Source: an uncultured Sphingobacteriaceae bacterium | GTDB lineage: Bacteria > Bacteroidota > Bacteroidia > Sphingobacteriales > Sphingobacteriaceae | Reading direction: 5' to 3' | Assembly (NCBI GenBank): GCA_946480915.1 | Contig: CAMLLO010000036.1 | Coordinates: forward strand, 1 to 44,824 | DNA length: 44,824 nucleotides | Part shown: piece by piece, positions 1 to 9,347 of the stretch | How positions within the stretch are numbered: position 1 is the stretch's first letter | How the letters are laid out: each line of letters begins with the position of its first letter | The notes under the pieces: generated by a model | The model's input: the letters and a program-made list of their open reading frames with translations, nothing else | What the model was told of the DNA's origin: nothing | Databases searched by the model: none | Made by a program: the position numbers and the translations under genes

Positions 1-64
1 CAAGCCACTCATGCACAAAGTACAATAAATCTTTCACACGAAGCATCATAACAAGTTTGGCCAT
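1..64 (-). CDS. partial glycosyltransferase (N-terminus only)
   Basis: An ATG at 64-62 opens a minus-strand frame that runs off the left edge of the window after 21 codons. The visible residues include MLRVKD and FVHEWL, which resemble the beginning of family-2 glycosyltransferases whose first beta strand reads MLRVKNE and is followed by a helix ending in EWL. It starts 17 bp downstream of the stop of the preceding glycosyltransferase on the same strand, so it is probably in the exopolysaccharide operon. With only 21 residues the call rests on one short motif and the neighbours. Confidence 0.5.
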   Translation of the reverse strand, partial: MAKLVMMLRVKDLLYFVHEWL

Positions 65-81
65 AATATTTACATTAATTG

Positions 82-978
82 TTAATACTTAAATCTGAAG
101 CCATCCGCCATTGCTTTCATAATGTCTGCCAGCTCTTTTAAATAATTAGTAAAACTTTTACTTTCCAGCGATTGCTTGGTAACCACTAACATCCTGTGCA
201 GATTATTGTAAGCTGCCCTGGAAATGGCGATGAAGTAATTGCCAAATTTTCTGTCGAGAATTATTTGATTTCTAATCTGGTAATACATTTTCCAGTCGAT
301 TTTAATTCCTTTTGAAGGCGGAATGATTTTCTTTATCAGGATTGCATCTCTAACCAAACCGGCTGAAAAACCAGCCAGATGCACTCGAGCCGAATAGTCA
401 GTATCATCGTACCATATAAAATAGCGTTTATCTGCAAAGCCGACTATTTCGATAACTCTTCTGGAAAACATCGGTCCTTCGAATGGAAATGAAGCGAACT
501 TTTTAATTTTAACCTCACCAAAGTCCGACACTTTTATGTGCTTAACAACCTCCGGCCGGAAGGGATTGTAGAAGTTGAATTTTGTACCATAATACCACTC
601 GGCATTTTTGTCTTTAAATTGTCGGTTGGGCTGGAGAACGTCAAACGAGTTATTATACTCTTCGTTAGCAGAAAGCATTTCTTCTAAGCAGGTTAATGAG
701 GGTTCTACATCATCATCCATCACCCAGATCCAATCATATCCCAGGTCAAAGGCCTCTTTCATGCCTCTATAGAATCCCGCAGCTCCTCCTCCGTTTTCCT
801 GCAAGATTACCCTTAAATCCTGTTGCTGCTGTAGCCACGCGGTGGTTCCGTCGGTGCTGCTATTATCAATCACTATAATGGAGTCGGGTTTTCTGCTTTG
901 CCCACGCAGCGCATAAATGCATTCTTTAAATAGATCAAGACGGTTAAAGGTTACTACTACAGCTGCTATTGTACTCAT
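82..978 (-). CDS. glycosyltransferase family 2 (GlfT2-like)
   Basis: The 298-residue protein begins MSTIAAVVVTFNRLDLF, the first strand and NDP-binding turn of a GT-A fold. VIDNSSTDGT follows near residue 40 and WVMDDDVEP, a DxD-type metal-sugar nucleotide motif, near residue 85. These features suit a cytosolic inverting transferase that adds a sugar to a lipid-linked glycan. The frame is open for 62 codons further upstream, but that extension overlaps the flippase gene and lacks the fold; the ATG at 978 leaves a 34-bp gap to the flippase and starts exactly at the first beta strand. It lies in the exopolysaccharide operon. The sugar donor and acceptor cannot be told from sequence. Confidence 0.85.
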   Translation of the reverse strand: MSTIAAVVVTFNRLDLFKECIYALRGQSRKPDSIIVIDNSSTDGTTAWLQQQQDLRVILQENGGGAAGFYRGMKEAFDLGYDWIWVMDDDVEPSLTCLEEMLSANEEYNNSFDVLQPNRQFKDKNAEWYYGTKFNFYNPFRPEVVKHIKVSDFGEVKIKKFASFPFEGPMFSRRVIEIVGFADKRYFIWYDDTDYSARVHLAGFSAGLVRDAILIKKIIPPSKGIKIDWKMYYQIRNQIILDRKFGNYFIAISRAAYNNLHRMLVVTKQSLESKSFTNYLKELADIMKAMADGFRFKY

Positions 979-1012
979 ATGGATAGTTGATGTATTGGTT
1001 ATTCGAATAATT

Positions 1013-2350
1013 TCATTGCGCTTTATATATTTTGTTTCGGATGAAATATAAAAATGGCCGTGCAACGTCCGCAAAATGAGCATACCTGAAATAAGTCGAG
1101 TCAAACAATTGAATTTGTTTCGAAAGCAAAAACAGCCACATGCAAGCGGTAATAACCAGTTCACTTAATACCCAGGCCCAGGCAGTTCCTTCGGCGCCAT
1201 AGTGGCTCGAGAGGAGGAAATTTAAACCGAAACCGAAAATGGCTCCTATTAAAGTTATGCTGAAGAATGGACGGTCCATATTTAGATTAATCATGGTCTG
1301 AATGCCTAGCAAGTCACTTAGAGCTACGATTAAGGGGATGAAACATAAAATCCGGAGAACCGTACCTGCCTCGTAAAATGCTGCGCCAAAAAAGATCCGG
1401 ATAATTAAAGGAGCTGCTATCCACACCAAAATTCCGGCAATGAAAGTAAACACAGTTATAAACGGAGTTATTCTTTTAACCCGCTCAATTCCATGTAATC
1501 TGCCTTGTCCGAAGCTTTCTCCGATAAGGGGAAATAAAGAAAGACTTAATGGTGTGGAGATTAAGGTTTGGGATATTATAATCATTTTAGATGCAGCGGA
1601 AAAAAAAGCCACGTCGCGGGTAGTTTGCACAATACCCAGAATAATGATATTTGTTGCAGTGTACAAATTAATCACTACACCCGAAAAGAATATCATCTTC
1701 TCTCGCCATAAAACCCTGAATATGTCTGTAATACCTATTACATGAATTTTAATTTTATATTTCCGAATGGCCCAAACAAAAGAACCGCTTGCCACTATAA
1801 TTGATGAAATGCTTAGTATTAAAGGTTGTAACACGTAGTCCTTCTGCTCCCTGACAACAAACAATATGGATACTGTAAACAACAATTTTGAAATAAAATT
1901 GAAAAGTGCTACCCTGTATAGCTGCTGCATTCCCTGGTAAAACCAATTAGGCGTTATAACGGACGCAAAACAGCTCAGGAAAGTAAAAATCAATAACTTT
2001 TTTTCGCCCGAAAACTGAGAGATATTTACAAGAGCGATTATAAAAACCAGGATTGAAACGCCGAGCAAGAACATCTTGGCAAACAATACTTCAGAAAACA
2101 CCCTGTTTCTTTCAGCAACATTATTTTTGTTTTTTGCTATTGCGCGAGTCGAACTCAGATCAAAGCCATAATTGATTAACAAAGTAAAATAGGTTACAGC
2201 TCCAGCTGCGAAACTTATGGCTCCGAATTTCTCGGGACCGATAATTCTGGCGATTATCGGGAAGGTGATTATTGGCAAAAAGCTATTGGCTACCTGCACT
2301 ATACTTAAAGAAAAAAAATTAGCCGCCAGGCCTTTATGGAAAACTTTCAT
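1013..2350 (-). CDS. polysaccharide flippase, Wzx/MATE-like
   Basis: A 445-residue integral membrane protein with about twelve to fourteen hydrophobic segments spread over its whole length. The N-terminal stretch containing FPIIARIIGPEKFG matches the first two helices of the polysaccharide biosynthesis (Wzx/RfbX) branch of the MOP flippase superfamily. Members move undecaprenyl-linked repeat units across the inner membrane so that they can be polymerised outside. It lies 46 bp downstream of the Wzc-like kinase and 34 bp upstream of a glycosyltransferase, the usual context. No Wzy-type polymerase is visible in the window; it may lie beyond the left edge. Confidence 0.9.
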   Translation of the reverse strand: MKVFHKGLAANFFSLSIVQVANSFLPIITFPIIARIIGPEKFGAISFAAGAVTYFTLLINYGFDLSSTRAIAKNKNNVAERNRVFSEVLFAKMFLLGVSILVFIIALVNISQFSGEKKLLIFTFLSCFASVITPNWFYQGMQQLYRVALFNFISKLLFTVSILFVVREQKDYVLQPLILSISSIIVASGSFVWAIRKYKIKIHVIGITDIFRVLWREKMIFFSGVVINLYTATNIIILGIVQTTRDVAFFSAASKMIIISQTLISTPLSLSLFPLIGESFGQGRLHGIERVKRITPFITVFTFIAGILVWIAAPLIIRIFFGAAFYEAGTVLRILCFIPLIVALSDLLGIQTMINLNMDRPFFSITLIGAIFGFGLNFLLSSHYGAEGTAWAWVLSELVITACMWLFLLSKQIQLFDSTYFRYAHFADVARPFLYFIRNKIYKAQ

Positions 2351-2396
2351 TTAATTTAAACTATTGTTTAACCAACTCATACAAATGAGAGCTTTT

Positions 2397-4742
2397 CTAC
2401 TCGCTGTTTTTGCCTTCAATCAATTTCCCGATTAAGGGTTCTTTATTTTTATTGTCATTGATATTCCCATACACATAGCCGTAGCCATAACCATAACCGT
2501 AGTTGCCGGCAAATCCGCGTTTAGAAACACCATTAAACACGATTGCTGCATTCGTAAGTTTATTCAGTTTGTTATTTTCATCAATCCGGCCGACAAATAC
2601 TTTAGGGGTAAAACCGTGTCGAACGATGTACAATGTAGCATCGCAGTAAGGCGACAAAATATAAGCATCAGAGACAGGTCCAACAGGCGCTACATCAACA
2701 ATTATGTAGTCAAAAAATTTATTCAAATAATCCAACAGCTCTTTTGCACGGCCGTTCATTATTAGTTCTGAAGGGTTTCTGGGTAATTTACCGGGCGAAA
2801 TCAAAAACAGGTTTTCATCCAAATCAGTTTGTTGGATAATTTTATCCGCACTGGTTTCACCCAATAAAAACTCGGTTATCCCTGTGTGTTGCTCCACGTT
2901 TAATTTCGAATCAAGAGAAGGGTTATTAAGATCGAAATCAAGCAATACTACTCTCTTCCCCGTTAATGCCAGACTTAAAGAAAGATTGGCCGCTATAAAA
3001 CTTTTGCCTTCGCCAGAGATTGCCGAAGTAACCAGAATCCTTTTTTTCTCTGCACCTACACCTAAATAACCAAGTGTGGCTCTCAATCTTCTGAACTGCT
3101 CGGCTATCAGAGTCCGCTGCCTGTTCCCAATTACAATTACATTCTTCGATTTATCTGCTGTAATCTCTCCTATCACAGGTAACTGAGTTAGTTCCTCAAT
3201 GTCTTTTTGAAACATTACATTTCGGCGTAAAGATTCTTTCCCTGTAACGACACCAACCCCAGCTAACATTGCAAATAATAAAGAGGATAGATAAATCATC
3301 TTGCGATTTGGACTAACCGGACTATTAGATGCCTCTGCCCAATCGACAACCTTGCTTCCGGCCACATTTGATACATAAGACAAGGTGGTTTCTTCCAATT
3401 TTTGAAGAAGAAAAACATAGATATCATTTTTTATACTTTGATTGCGTTTTATATCAACAAGAGTTCTTTCAGTCTCAGGAATTGATTCTAGTGCTGAAGA
3501 ATAACTATTATTGGTTGAAGTGAGATTATTTCTGCTGGCCTGTAAACTTCTCCTTTGGTTTTGAATATTCTCAATAATCTGTGGCCTGATTTTCTGAATT
3601 TGGTCTCTATAAGACACAAGTAAGGGATTATTTTCTCCGGTAGTTTTTTTAAGACTTTCAGATTCCATCTGTAATTCATAAATATTTTTTACCATCTGGC
3701 TTAATCCAGGATCATTTACACCAACCGTCGAGGGTACTATTCCACTGCTTAAATCTTTTGAGCGAACATAATCCTCTACCTGATCGAGAACTGAAAGCTG
3801 CATACTTATTTCCCCTACCTTCTGATCGTTTGCACTTACGTTCTCCAGATATAATTTCCCCTGTGTTCCTACGTCAATTGCCCCCTGGCTGGACCGATAG
3901 TTTTGCAAGTTTTTTTCAATGCCCGACAAATCATCCTGAACTTTCGATAAACGATCTTCAATAAATTCGGAGGTATTTTTGGCTAATTCATTTTTTTCGT
4001 GCCTTATCGACGAGTTATAAATTTTAATTAACTCGTTTACAATGTCTTCTCCCCTCAGCGGAACCTCGTCTTTATAACTGATATTCACTATGCTTGATAA
4101 CTTACTTGCAGGTTCTACCCTTAGTCTTGACGCGATTGAAGAAGCAGCCTCCTTCGGAGAGATTAAGGAAAAGTAAAACTTAGCATCAGCAGGCCGGCTA
4201 AAATTGATTTTTGGAATAAACTTTAATTTCCCATACGGAGTATTCACAAATCTGTTTACTGGATAGCTCTTGTTTTCTATAATAACTCGTGAATTGGTTA
4301 CCCTAAAGTATACTTTCTCTGCTCTGTTAATCTCTTCAGGCTTGTCGGTAAACACCAACACTGGCGAACTTATATAGGCCAAAGGACTGTTAAGTCGCTT
4401 TTCTTCAAACACCGGAGCATACAGGTCCAGATTTTTAACTACTTCATAAAGCAATGTTTTAGATTTCAATACTTCGATTTCATTGTCAATAGTAGTTTTC
4501 GGAGCAAGCTGATCAAAGGTTTCTAAGGCCTTCGAATCTTCCGAACCTTTATTTTCATCTTTAATTAAAATGCGTGCATTCGTTTCATAAAGTGGAGTAG
4601 TAAACTGTAAATAAAACCAGGCAGCTGTTATTGAAAGAACTGCCAATAAAACAAATAGAGGCCAGTAGGGTAAAAATTTATATATAAAATGACCGTTTAT
4701 AGTCGATTCCCTCGTGTCGGTGGTTTTTCGTATTAATTCCAT
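2397..4742 (-). CDS. Wzc-like polysaccharide co-polymerase and tyrosine autokinase (BY-kinase)
   Basis: This 781-residue inner-membrane protein has a Wzz-type chain-length domain between two membrane segments (about 29-48 and 482-500), with a helical, coiled-coil-prone periplasmic region between. A cytoplasmic BY-kinase follows: Walker A SAISGEGKS at 573-581, Walker A' VVLLDFDLNNPS at 598-609 and Walker B YIIVDVAP near 679-686. Residues 748-758 alternate Gly and Tyr and hold six tyrosines, the autophosphorylated tail typical of Wzc. Cycling of tail phosphorylation is known to control export of high-molecular-weight polysaccharide. It lies 15 bp after the Wza-like lipoprotein gene, consistent with co-transcription and formation of an export complex. 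Confidence 0.93.
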   Translation of the reverse strand: MELIRKTTDTRESTINGHFIYKFLPYWPLFVLLAVLSITAAWFYLQFTTPLYETNARILIKDENKGSEDSKALETFDQLAPKTTIDNEIEVLKSKTLLYEVVKNLDLYAPVFEEKRLNSPLAYISSPVLVFTDKPEEINRAEKVYFRVTNSRVIIENKSYPVNRFVNTPYGKLKFIPKINFSRPADAKFYFSLISPKEAASSIASRLRVEPASKLSSIVNISYKDEVPLRGEDIVNELIKIYNSSIRHEKNELAKNTSEFIEDRLSKVQDDLSGIEKNLQNYRSSQGAIDVGTQGKLYLENVSANDQKVGEISMQLSVLDQVEDYVRSKDLSSGIVPSTVGVNDPGLSQMVKNIYELQMESESLKKTTGENNPLLVSYRDQIQKIRPQIIENIQNQRRSLQASRNNLTSTNNSYSSALESIPETERTLVDIKRNQSIKNDIYVFLLQKLEETTLSYVSNVAGSKVVDWAEASNSPVSPNRKMIYLSSLLFAMLAGVGVVTGKESLRRNVMFQKDIEELTQLPVIGEITADKSKNVIVIGNRQRTLIAEQFRRLRATLGYLGVGAEKKRILVTSAISGEGKSFIAANLSLSLALTGKRVVLLDFDLNNPSLDSKLNVEQHTGITEFLLGETSADKIIQQTDLDENLFLISPGKLPRNPSELIMNGRAKELLDYLNKFFDYIIVDVAPVGPVSDAYILSPYCDATLYIVRHGFTPKVFVGRIDENNKLNKLTNAAIVFNGVSKRGFAGNYGYGYGYGYVYGNINDNKNKEPLIGKLIEGKNSE

Positions 4743-4757
4743 GGCAGATGTAATTAC

Positions 4758-5546
4758 TTATTTGACCAGTCGATCTATTATAATAGCTGCAAAAGAGAGT
4801 CCGCTCAGAACAATTGGAAGCAATTGAGAGCTGCGTGTCGAACTGCTAACTTTTGCATTATTTGCCTCTACATAAACAACATCATTTGACTTAAGGTAAT
4901 AATAGGGCGAACCAAAGATCTCGCTCGAATTGAGATTCAGTCGTTTAATTTGTTTACCGCCATTCTCTTCCCGAATAACCATTATGTTATCCTTTCGTCC
5001 AAATACAGTTACATCCCCTGCAGCACCTAGCGCCTCAAGAAGTGATATTTTTTCACTCGGAACATTTATAACTCCCGGTCGGGCAACCTCTCCTAATACG
5101 CTTACCCTAAAATTAAGAAGCCGGACAACTACAATAGGGTCTATCAGGAGCTTTCTATCTAGCAGACTCTTAGTTAGCAGACCTCTTAATTGATTCGTTG
5201 TGAGGCCAACTACTTTGATATCGGATATGACCGGAAACTGTATAAATCCGTCAGGATTTACAAGATATCCCGGCGACTGCATGGCAATCCCGGTATTAGT
5301 GGAGCTTACAAATGAATAATTGGGCGAGTTAAAAATAGCCGTGGCGTTTTGATTTAAGCTACTGACAGAAATGCTAAGAATGTCGTTAGGCTGAATTACC
5401 GTTTGAATAGCAATGTTTTTGGAAAGTATTTCTCCGTCCTTTTGATCTGGAAAATATCTTGCCTTTTTTACATTTGCACAAGATGAAACCAATAGCTGAA
5501 AGAACAGCAAAATTAATAATGCTGAAATTTTGTAATGAAACTTCAT
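4758..5546 (-). CDS. Wza-like polysaccharide export lipoprotein
   Basis: A 262-residue protein with a signal peptide ending in the lipobox LVSSC (Cys23), so it should be a membrane-anchored lipoprotein. A polysaccharide export (Poly_export) domain follows from IQPNDILSISV, and an SLBB-like segment near the middle contains VSVLGEVARPGVINVP. The C-terminus has a hydrophobic stretch ending in RLVK, comparable with the C-terminal amphipathic helix by which Wza crosses the outer membrane, though here it might sit in a membrane differently. It is the first gene of the visible export operon and sits next to its kinase partner. No matching -7 element was found in the 365 bp upstream. Confidence 0.9.
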   Translation of the reverse strand: MKFHYKISALLILLFFQLLVSSCANVKKARYFPDQKDGEILSKNIAIQTVIQPNDILSISVSSLNQNATAIFNSPNYSFVSSTNTGIAMQSPGYLVNPDGFIQFPVISDIKVVGLTTNQLRGLLTKSLLDRKLLIDPIVVVRLLNFRVSVLGEVARPGVINVPSEKISLLEALGAAGDVTVFGRKDNIMVIREENGGKQIKRLNLNSSEIFGSPYYYLKSNDVVYVEANNAKVSSSTRSSQLLPIVLSGLSFAAIIIDRLVK

Positions 5547-5911
5547 AATAAATCAAGGTAGAATGATGAAAATCTTAATATAAAGCTCGCTGCAATGCTT
5601 GCTAGCTATACGTTAAGAGAATCATAGATTTTCTTATAAAGTTTTTAGGCTTTCAATGATTGTGATTAGTTCAAATTTGAGATATTTTTGCTATGGAAAA
5701 GCTCTTAACGATGAGACTGCCTTTTTTCGGGGGATGTTGAGGCTTATCGCCAATTCTCTGCTATGCTATATCCAATAATCGGTCGAACATCAAATGAATC
5801 TCCTGCTTTATTGGTATTTCACGCGATTCCGTTTTTAAACAACTGACAAAAAACGAAGGCTTTCCAGGCTTTGAGCGATGGGTTCTTAGCTAAAGCTTTT
5901 CAAAGGAAAAA
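5547..5911. other. intergenic region upstream of the polysaccharide export operon
   Basis: About 365 bp without a supportable gene. It must carry the promoter of the minus-strand export operon, but I find no good TAnnTTTG element on that strand and no strong hairpin. I see no RNA gene or repeat. Confidence 0.4.
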
Positions 5912-6100
5912 TTATCCGATAGGCTCGGTGAGGTACTCGAAAACAATAATTTCCGATCCATTATACTTCACAATAATTTCAAGATTGCTCTTATAACTCA
6001 AAAAGGTCATATATCGCTGTCCGTTTATAAATCCCGGAAAGGGTTTTCCAACATACCGGATATTCTCACCGGCTAACAATTTTCTTTTTTTTAACAACAT
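5912..6100 (-). CDS. small conserved-looking protein of unknown function
   Basis: A 62-residue protein beginning MLLKKRKLLAGENIRYVG. It is basic at the start and then alternates short beta-like strands (RYMTFLSY, LEIIVKY, EIIVFEYL) with glycines, a pattern that suits a small SH3/KOW-like barrel, although I cannot name a family. It follows the frameshifted small gene by 18 bp and is the last of three small minus-strand genes. Codon use and the ATG at 6100 look normal. The function is unknown; the structure comment is inference. Confidence 0.6.
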   Translation of the reverse strand: MLLKKRKLLAGENIRYVGKPFPGFINGQRYMTFLSYKSNLEIIVKYNGSEIIVFEYLTEPIG

Positions 6101-6118
6101 ATAAAGTTCATGGGATAT

Positions 6119-6249
6119 TTATTTCTTTTTAGTAATGGGTTCAATCTTCGATACAGAGTTTTTTCCACTCTGATAATCAGATTTTGTCTTTTTCCCTCGG
6201 TACTGGCCGGTTTTTTCTTTTCTTTATTACCGCCTTTGTCTTTACTCAT
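6119..6249 (-). CDS. small basic protein, intact only with a -1 frameshift
   Basis: From the ATG at 6249 the frame encodes MSKDKGGNKEKKKPASTEGK. If read straight on it becomes unlike the first part and ends at 6091, inside the next gene. A step back of one base at the heptamer G GGA AAA, which lies in the correct codon phase, continues as KTKSDYQSGKNSVSKIEPIT plus three lysines and stops at 6119, 18 bp before the next gene. The resulting 43-residue Lys/Ser-rich protein resembles short disordered proteins I associate with Sphingobacteriaceae. Either ribosomes slip here as in phage lambda G-GT, or one base is missing from the A5 run by mutation or sequencing error. It starts 4 bp after the stop of the 114-residue gene. 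Confidence 0.55.
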
Positions 6250-6253
6250 AATA

Positions 6254-6598
6254 TTATTTTTTTAATGTAAGTTTTTCCAATGTCCTGATTCTTGCATCAA
6301 GTAAATTGATATTTAGATCTTCATAATGATCATATCGGTACTGATATAATCGTTCACGACTTTCAGCACCTTGCTTAATTAAGCATTCAATATATTTCAA
6401 CGCTCCTTCTTTTGCCTTTTCCATTGCACTAACCTCGCTCTCGTATTCAAGATACATTTCTCCATCCGCTACCAGCGAGAAATTTGGTTTAGAACCATTT
6501 AGTCTTACCGGCTTAAAATCATTAAATGATATTGCTTTCACCGCTGTATCGTTTCTAAAAACCCGGTAATAACAAAAGCATTCATTTATCCTGTTCAT
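6254..6598 (-). CDS. hypothetical protein
   Basis: A 114-residue soluble protein that I do not recognise. It begins MNRINECFCYYRVFRND and ends with a helical segment rich in Glu, Arg and Lys. There is no signal peptide or membrane segment. The first 60 residues look strand-rich and the last 55 helical, including DARIRTLEKLTLKK. It is the first gene of a compact run of three small genes on the minus strand, so it probably leads that small operon. The A+T-rich stretch 6599-6789 upstream of it would have to hold the promoter. Confidence 0.65.
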   Translation of the reverse strand: MNRINECFCYYRVFRNDTAVKAISFNDFKPVRLNGSKPNFSLVADGEMYLEYESEVSAMEKAKEGALKYIECLIKQGAESRERLYQYRYDHYEDLNINLLDARIRTLEKLTLKK

Positions 6599-6789
6599 AT
6601 TGTCTGATGAAATATTAAGTCAAATCACCAAGTAAGAAAGAAAATACTGGGGAGAATAAATGAAGGTGCGAGCGTTTTTTTAAAGATAGGTGTTATAAAC
6701 GGATAATAAGTGTTTTTTAATTTATATATAAAATCTTGATGGCGTTGCGAATAAATCATTTTTTTAAAAAAATTTAAGTGTATATAAAA

Positions 6790-9303
6790 TTAATGTTCCC
6801 ATAAAATCAAAGAACATTCTAATGGAATAGCTAATGATTCGTTGACAGGAATTATTCGAACTGTAAAATCTGTTGCAGGCCTGGTGGCAGCCACTATAAG
6901 CGAGAATGAAAATACACCTTCGCCAAGACTTACATATTCCGTCATTTCCTGTTTGAAAATGTTCGCGCCATGGTCCGCATTTGCATAGAGTTCAATACAT
7001 ATATCTTTTGTCGGTAAATCCCCAATGAAAACTTTTACTGTGAACCGGTAAGAACCTTGGATGTATTCAATAAATGAGTTGATAAAATACAGCCTCTTCC
7101 ATTTCTCTTCCAACTCGCGCTTCCAATTTGCAATACGCTGTCCTGTTCTTCCACTATCACCGACCCTTTTGCGATAACCTGCGACAGCGGGTAAATAATA
7201 GTTTTCTGTATATTCACGTACCGAACGGTTTGCAGAAAACCTGGTTGTCAGCCGGGCCATGCTTTCGCGGATGCGGCTTACCCAGGAGGCAGGAATGCCC
7301 CTCTCATTTCGATTATAAAATTCAGGAATGATGTTCTCCTCCAGGAGTCGATACATTTGCTGTGCCTCTGCCTTATCTCTATCGCTGACGTTCGGTATAT
7401 CATAGCGGTTGTCGATTGCCCAGCCAATATCAGATTCATAGGCTTCATTCCACCAGCCATCTAAAACCGACAGATTGAGTCCACCGTTTACGAGTACTTT
7501 CATTCCGCTGGTTCCACAGGCCTCCCAGGGGCTTCGGGGCGTATTGAGCCACACATCCACGCCTTGCACCAGTTCCTCATTCAACTGCATATCGTAATCG
7601 CTCAAAAAGATAACTTTACTACTTAAGCCCCTCTGATCAATAAATTTTATCCATTCTTGCACCATGGCCTGACCAGTCATATCCTGTGGGTGGGGTTTGC
7701 CAGCAATCACTAATTGTACAGGTCTATCCGTATGTGTAAGTAATCGATGCAAACGGTCAGGATCATTTAATAATAAATTTGGTCGTTTATACTCGGTGAA
7801 ACGCCGGGCAAATCCCAGAGTGAGCACTTCAGAATTAAAAATACGACCGGCATTCCCGATTTCCGCCTGCGACCTGCCATTAAGAGCAAGTTGCCTTGAA
7901 TAACGCAAATGGATGTGATTTATTAGTGTTTTTTTTGAGTCGCACCGCATCGCCCATATTCTTTCGTCAGGCACACAGCGGATGTTCTGTTCTAAGGTGC
8001 TTAAAGAACCCAGCCAGCGATTCTTGCCGCAAGTTTCCGTCCAAAACCTGTCGGCCTCCGCAGAGTCCCAGGTGGGCATATGTACGCCGTTTGTAACAAC
8101 CCCTACAGGAATTTCGGCAAAGGGCCAGCGTTGAAAAAGAGGCGCAAATAAACCTTTACTTACTTGTTGATGAACCTTACTCACACCGTTAATTTGCCCA
8201 CATCCCTTTATTGCAAGATTGGCTAAATTGAAGCATTCCGATGGATCATCGGGATTTACACAGCCTAAGGCAAGGAAGTCATGCATTGATATTTTAAGCC
8301 GCTCCTGCGCATATGTTCCCATATATTCCTCAATAAATCTGGCTGAAAAGCAATCAAAGCCGGCAGCGACTCCGGTATGGGTGGTAAAAATATTCCCTGC
8401 ACGAGTACTGGCAAGTGCATCCTCAAAATTTTGTCCGTTTTGATCCATAAAATGTGCGGCCCTTTCCAGAATTGCAAACGCAGAATGTCCTTCGTTTAAA
8501 TGAATCACCTCAGGATGAAAGTCGATCGCTTGTAAAAGACGCCAGCCCCCAATTCCCAATACTAATTCCTGAGCAAGTCGCAATTCCTTATCACCTCCAT
8601 ATAGTTCACTGGTGATCCCGCGATGCCGGGGAATGTTTGCGGCGTCGTTGCTATCGAGCAAAAGTAACATCAGGCGACCTACCTGTACTTTCCAGGATCG
8701 CAACCACAAAGAATAGCCGGGAAGTTTGAGTTCAATACGCAGCCATTCGCCGTTTTTGTTTCGTAAAGGCGAAATGGGAAGTTGCCCTGGATCGTTATAT
8801 GGAAAAAGGTAGTTCTGGCTGCCATCTTCATTAATCATCTGTCTGGAATAACCCTGTTGGTAGAGAAGTCCAACGCCTATTAGCGGCAAACCCAGATCAC
8901 TTGCCGATTTTAGATGATCGCCTGCTACATTCCCTAAGCCGCCCGAATAGATAGGCAGAGATTCGCTAAGCATAAACTCCATGCTGAAATATGCAATTCC
9001 ATTAAGTGCAACATCAGGATGGGACTGCTGAAACCATCCCGGCGCCAGAGCTCGCTGCTTTTTGTCCTGAATAAGATCTTCTACGAGGTCTCTTACGATC
9101 GGATCATCGAGAACTGAATTAATTCTTTGATGCGAGCTGGTTTGCAGTACCACATATGGACTATGTGTCAACTCCCAAAGCACAGGATCCAACTGCTTCC
9201 AAACTTTATCCGTCGCATGGCTCCATGACCAATGCAGGTCGAGTGCTAATTCCAAAAGCGAGTCATACAGCGATGGATATTTTAAAGTTAGAGAGTTATT
9301 CAT
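6790..9303 (-). CDS. glgP: alpha-glucan (glycogen) phosphorylase, GT35
   Basis: An 837-residue cytosolic enzyme that releases glucose 1-phosphate from alpha-1,4-glucans. The N-terminal DUF3417 segment (LALDLHWSWSHATDKVWKQL) marks the short MalP-type alpha-glucan phosphorylases. The body has IAYFSMEF, YSGGLGNVAGD, HLNEGHSAF and the pyridoxal-phosphate site EACGTSGMK with Lys602. The frame extends 40 codons upstream, but that extension overlaps the dehydrogenase gene; the ATG at 9303 gives the usual N-terminus and a 44-bp gap. It follows the dehydrogenase on the same strand. No glgA, glgB or glgC is nearby, so it may serve general glucan breakdown. Confidence 0.95.
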   Translation of the reverse strand: MNNSLTLKYPSLYDSLLELALDLHWSWSHATDKVWKQLDPVLWELTHSPYVVLQTSSHQRINSVLDDPIVRDLVEDLIQDKKQRALAPGWFQQSHPDVALNGIAYFSMEFMLSESLPIYSGGLGNVAGDHLKSASDLGLPLIGVGLLYQQGYSRQMINEDGSQNYLFPYNDPGQLPISPLRNKNGEWLRIELKLPGYSLWLRSWKVQVGRLMLLLLDSNDAANIPRHRGITSELYGGDKELRLAQELVLGIGGWRLLQAIDFHPEVIHLNEGHSAFAILERAAHFMDQNGQNFEDALASTRAGNIFTTHTGVAAGFDCFSARFIEEYMGTYAQERLKISMHDFLALGCVNPDDPSECFNLANLAIKGCGQINGVSKVHQQVSKGLFAPLFQRWPFAEIPVGVVTNGVHMPTWDSAEADRFWTETCGKNRWLGSLSTLEQNIRCVPDERIWAMRCDSKKTLINHIHLRYSRQLALNGRSQAEIGNAGRIFNSEVLTLGFARRFTEYKRPNLLLNDPDRLHRLLTHTDRPVQLVIAGKPHPQDMTGQAMVQEWIKFIDQRGLSSKVIFLSDYDMQLNEELVQGVDVWLNTPRSPWEACGTSGMKVLVNGGLNLSVLDGWWNEAYESDIGWAIDNRYDIPNVSDRDKAEAQQMYRLLEENIIPEFYNRNERGIPASWVSRIRESMARLTTRFSANRSVREYTENYYLPAVAGYRKRVGDSGRTGQRIANWKRELEEKWKRLYFINSFIEYIQGSYRFTVKVFIGDLPTKDICIELYANADHGANIFKQEMTEYVSLGEGVFSFSLIVAATRPATDFTVRIIPVNESLAIPLECSLILWEH

Positions 9304-9347
9304 ACCAAAGCTTATATTGTATGCACTATCTACATTTGAATTTATAT

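Noticed and set aside
6181..6215. A6-C run (AAAAAAC) in the small gene as the slippage site
   Set aside because: The heptamer is not in X XXY YYZ phase relative to the start codon, whereas G GGA AAA a few codons later is, and the joined protein reads better there.
6700..6790. A/T-only palindromic stretch after the glucan phosphorylase gene
   Set aside because: A+T-only dyads are expected by chance in this composition; there is no G-C-rich stem to support a terminator.
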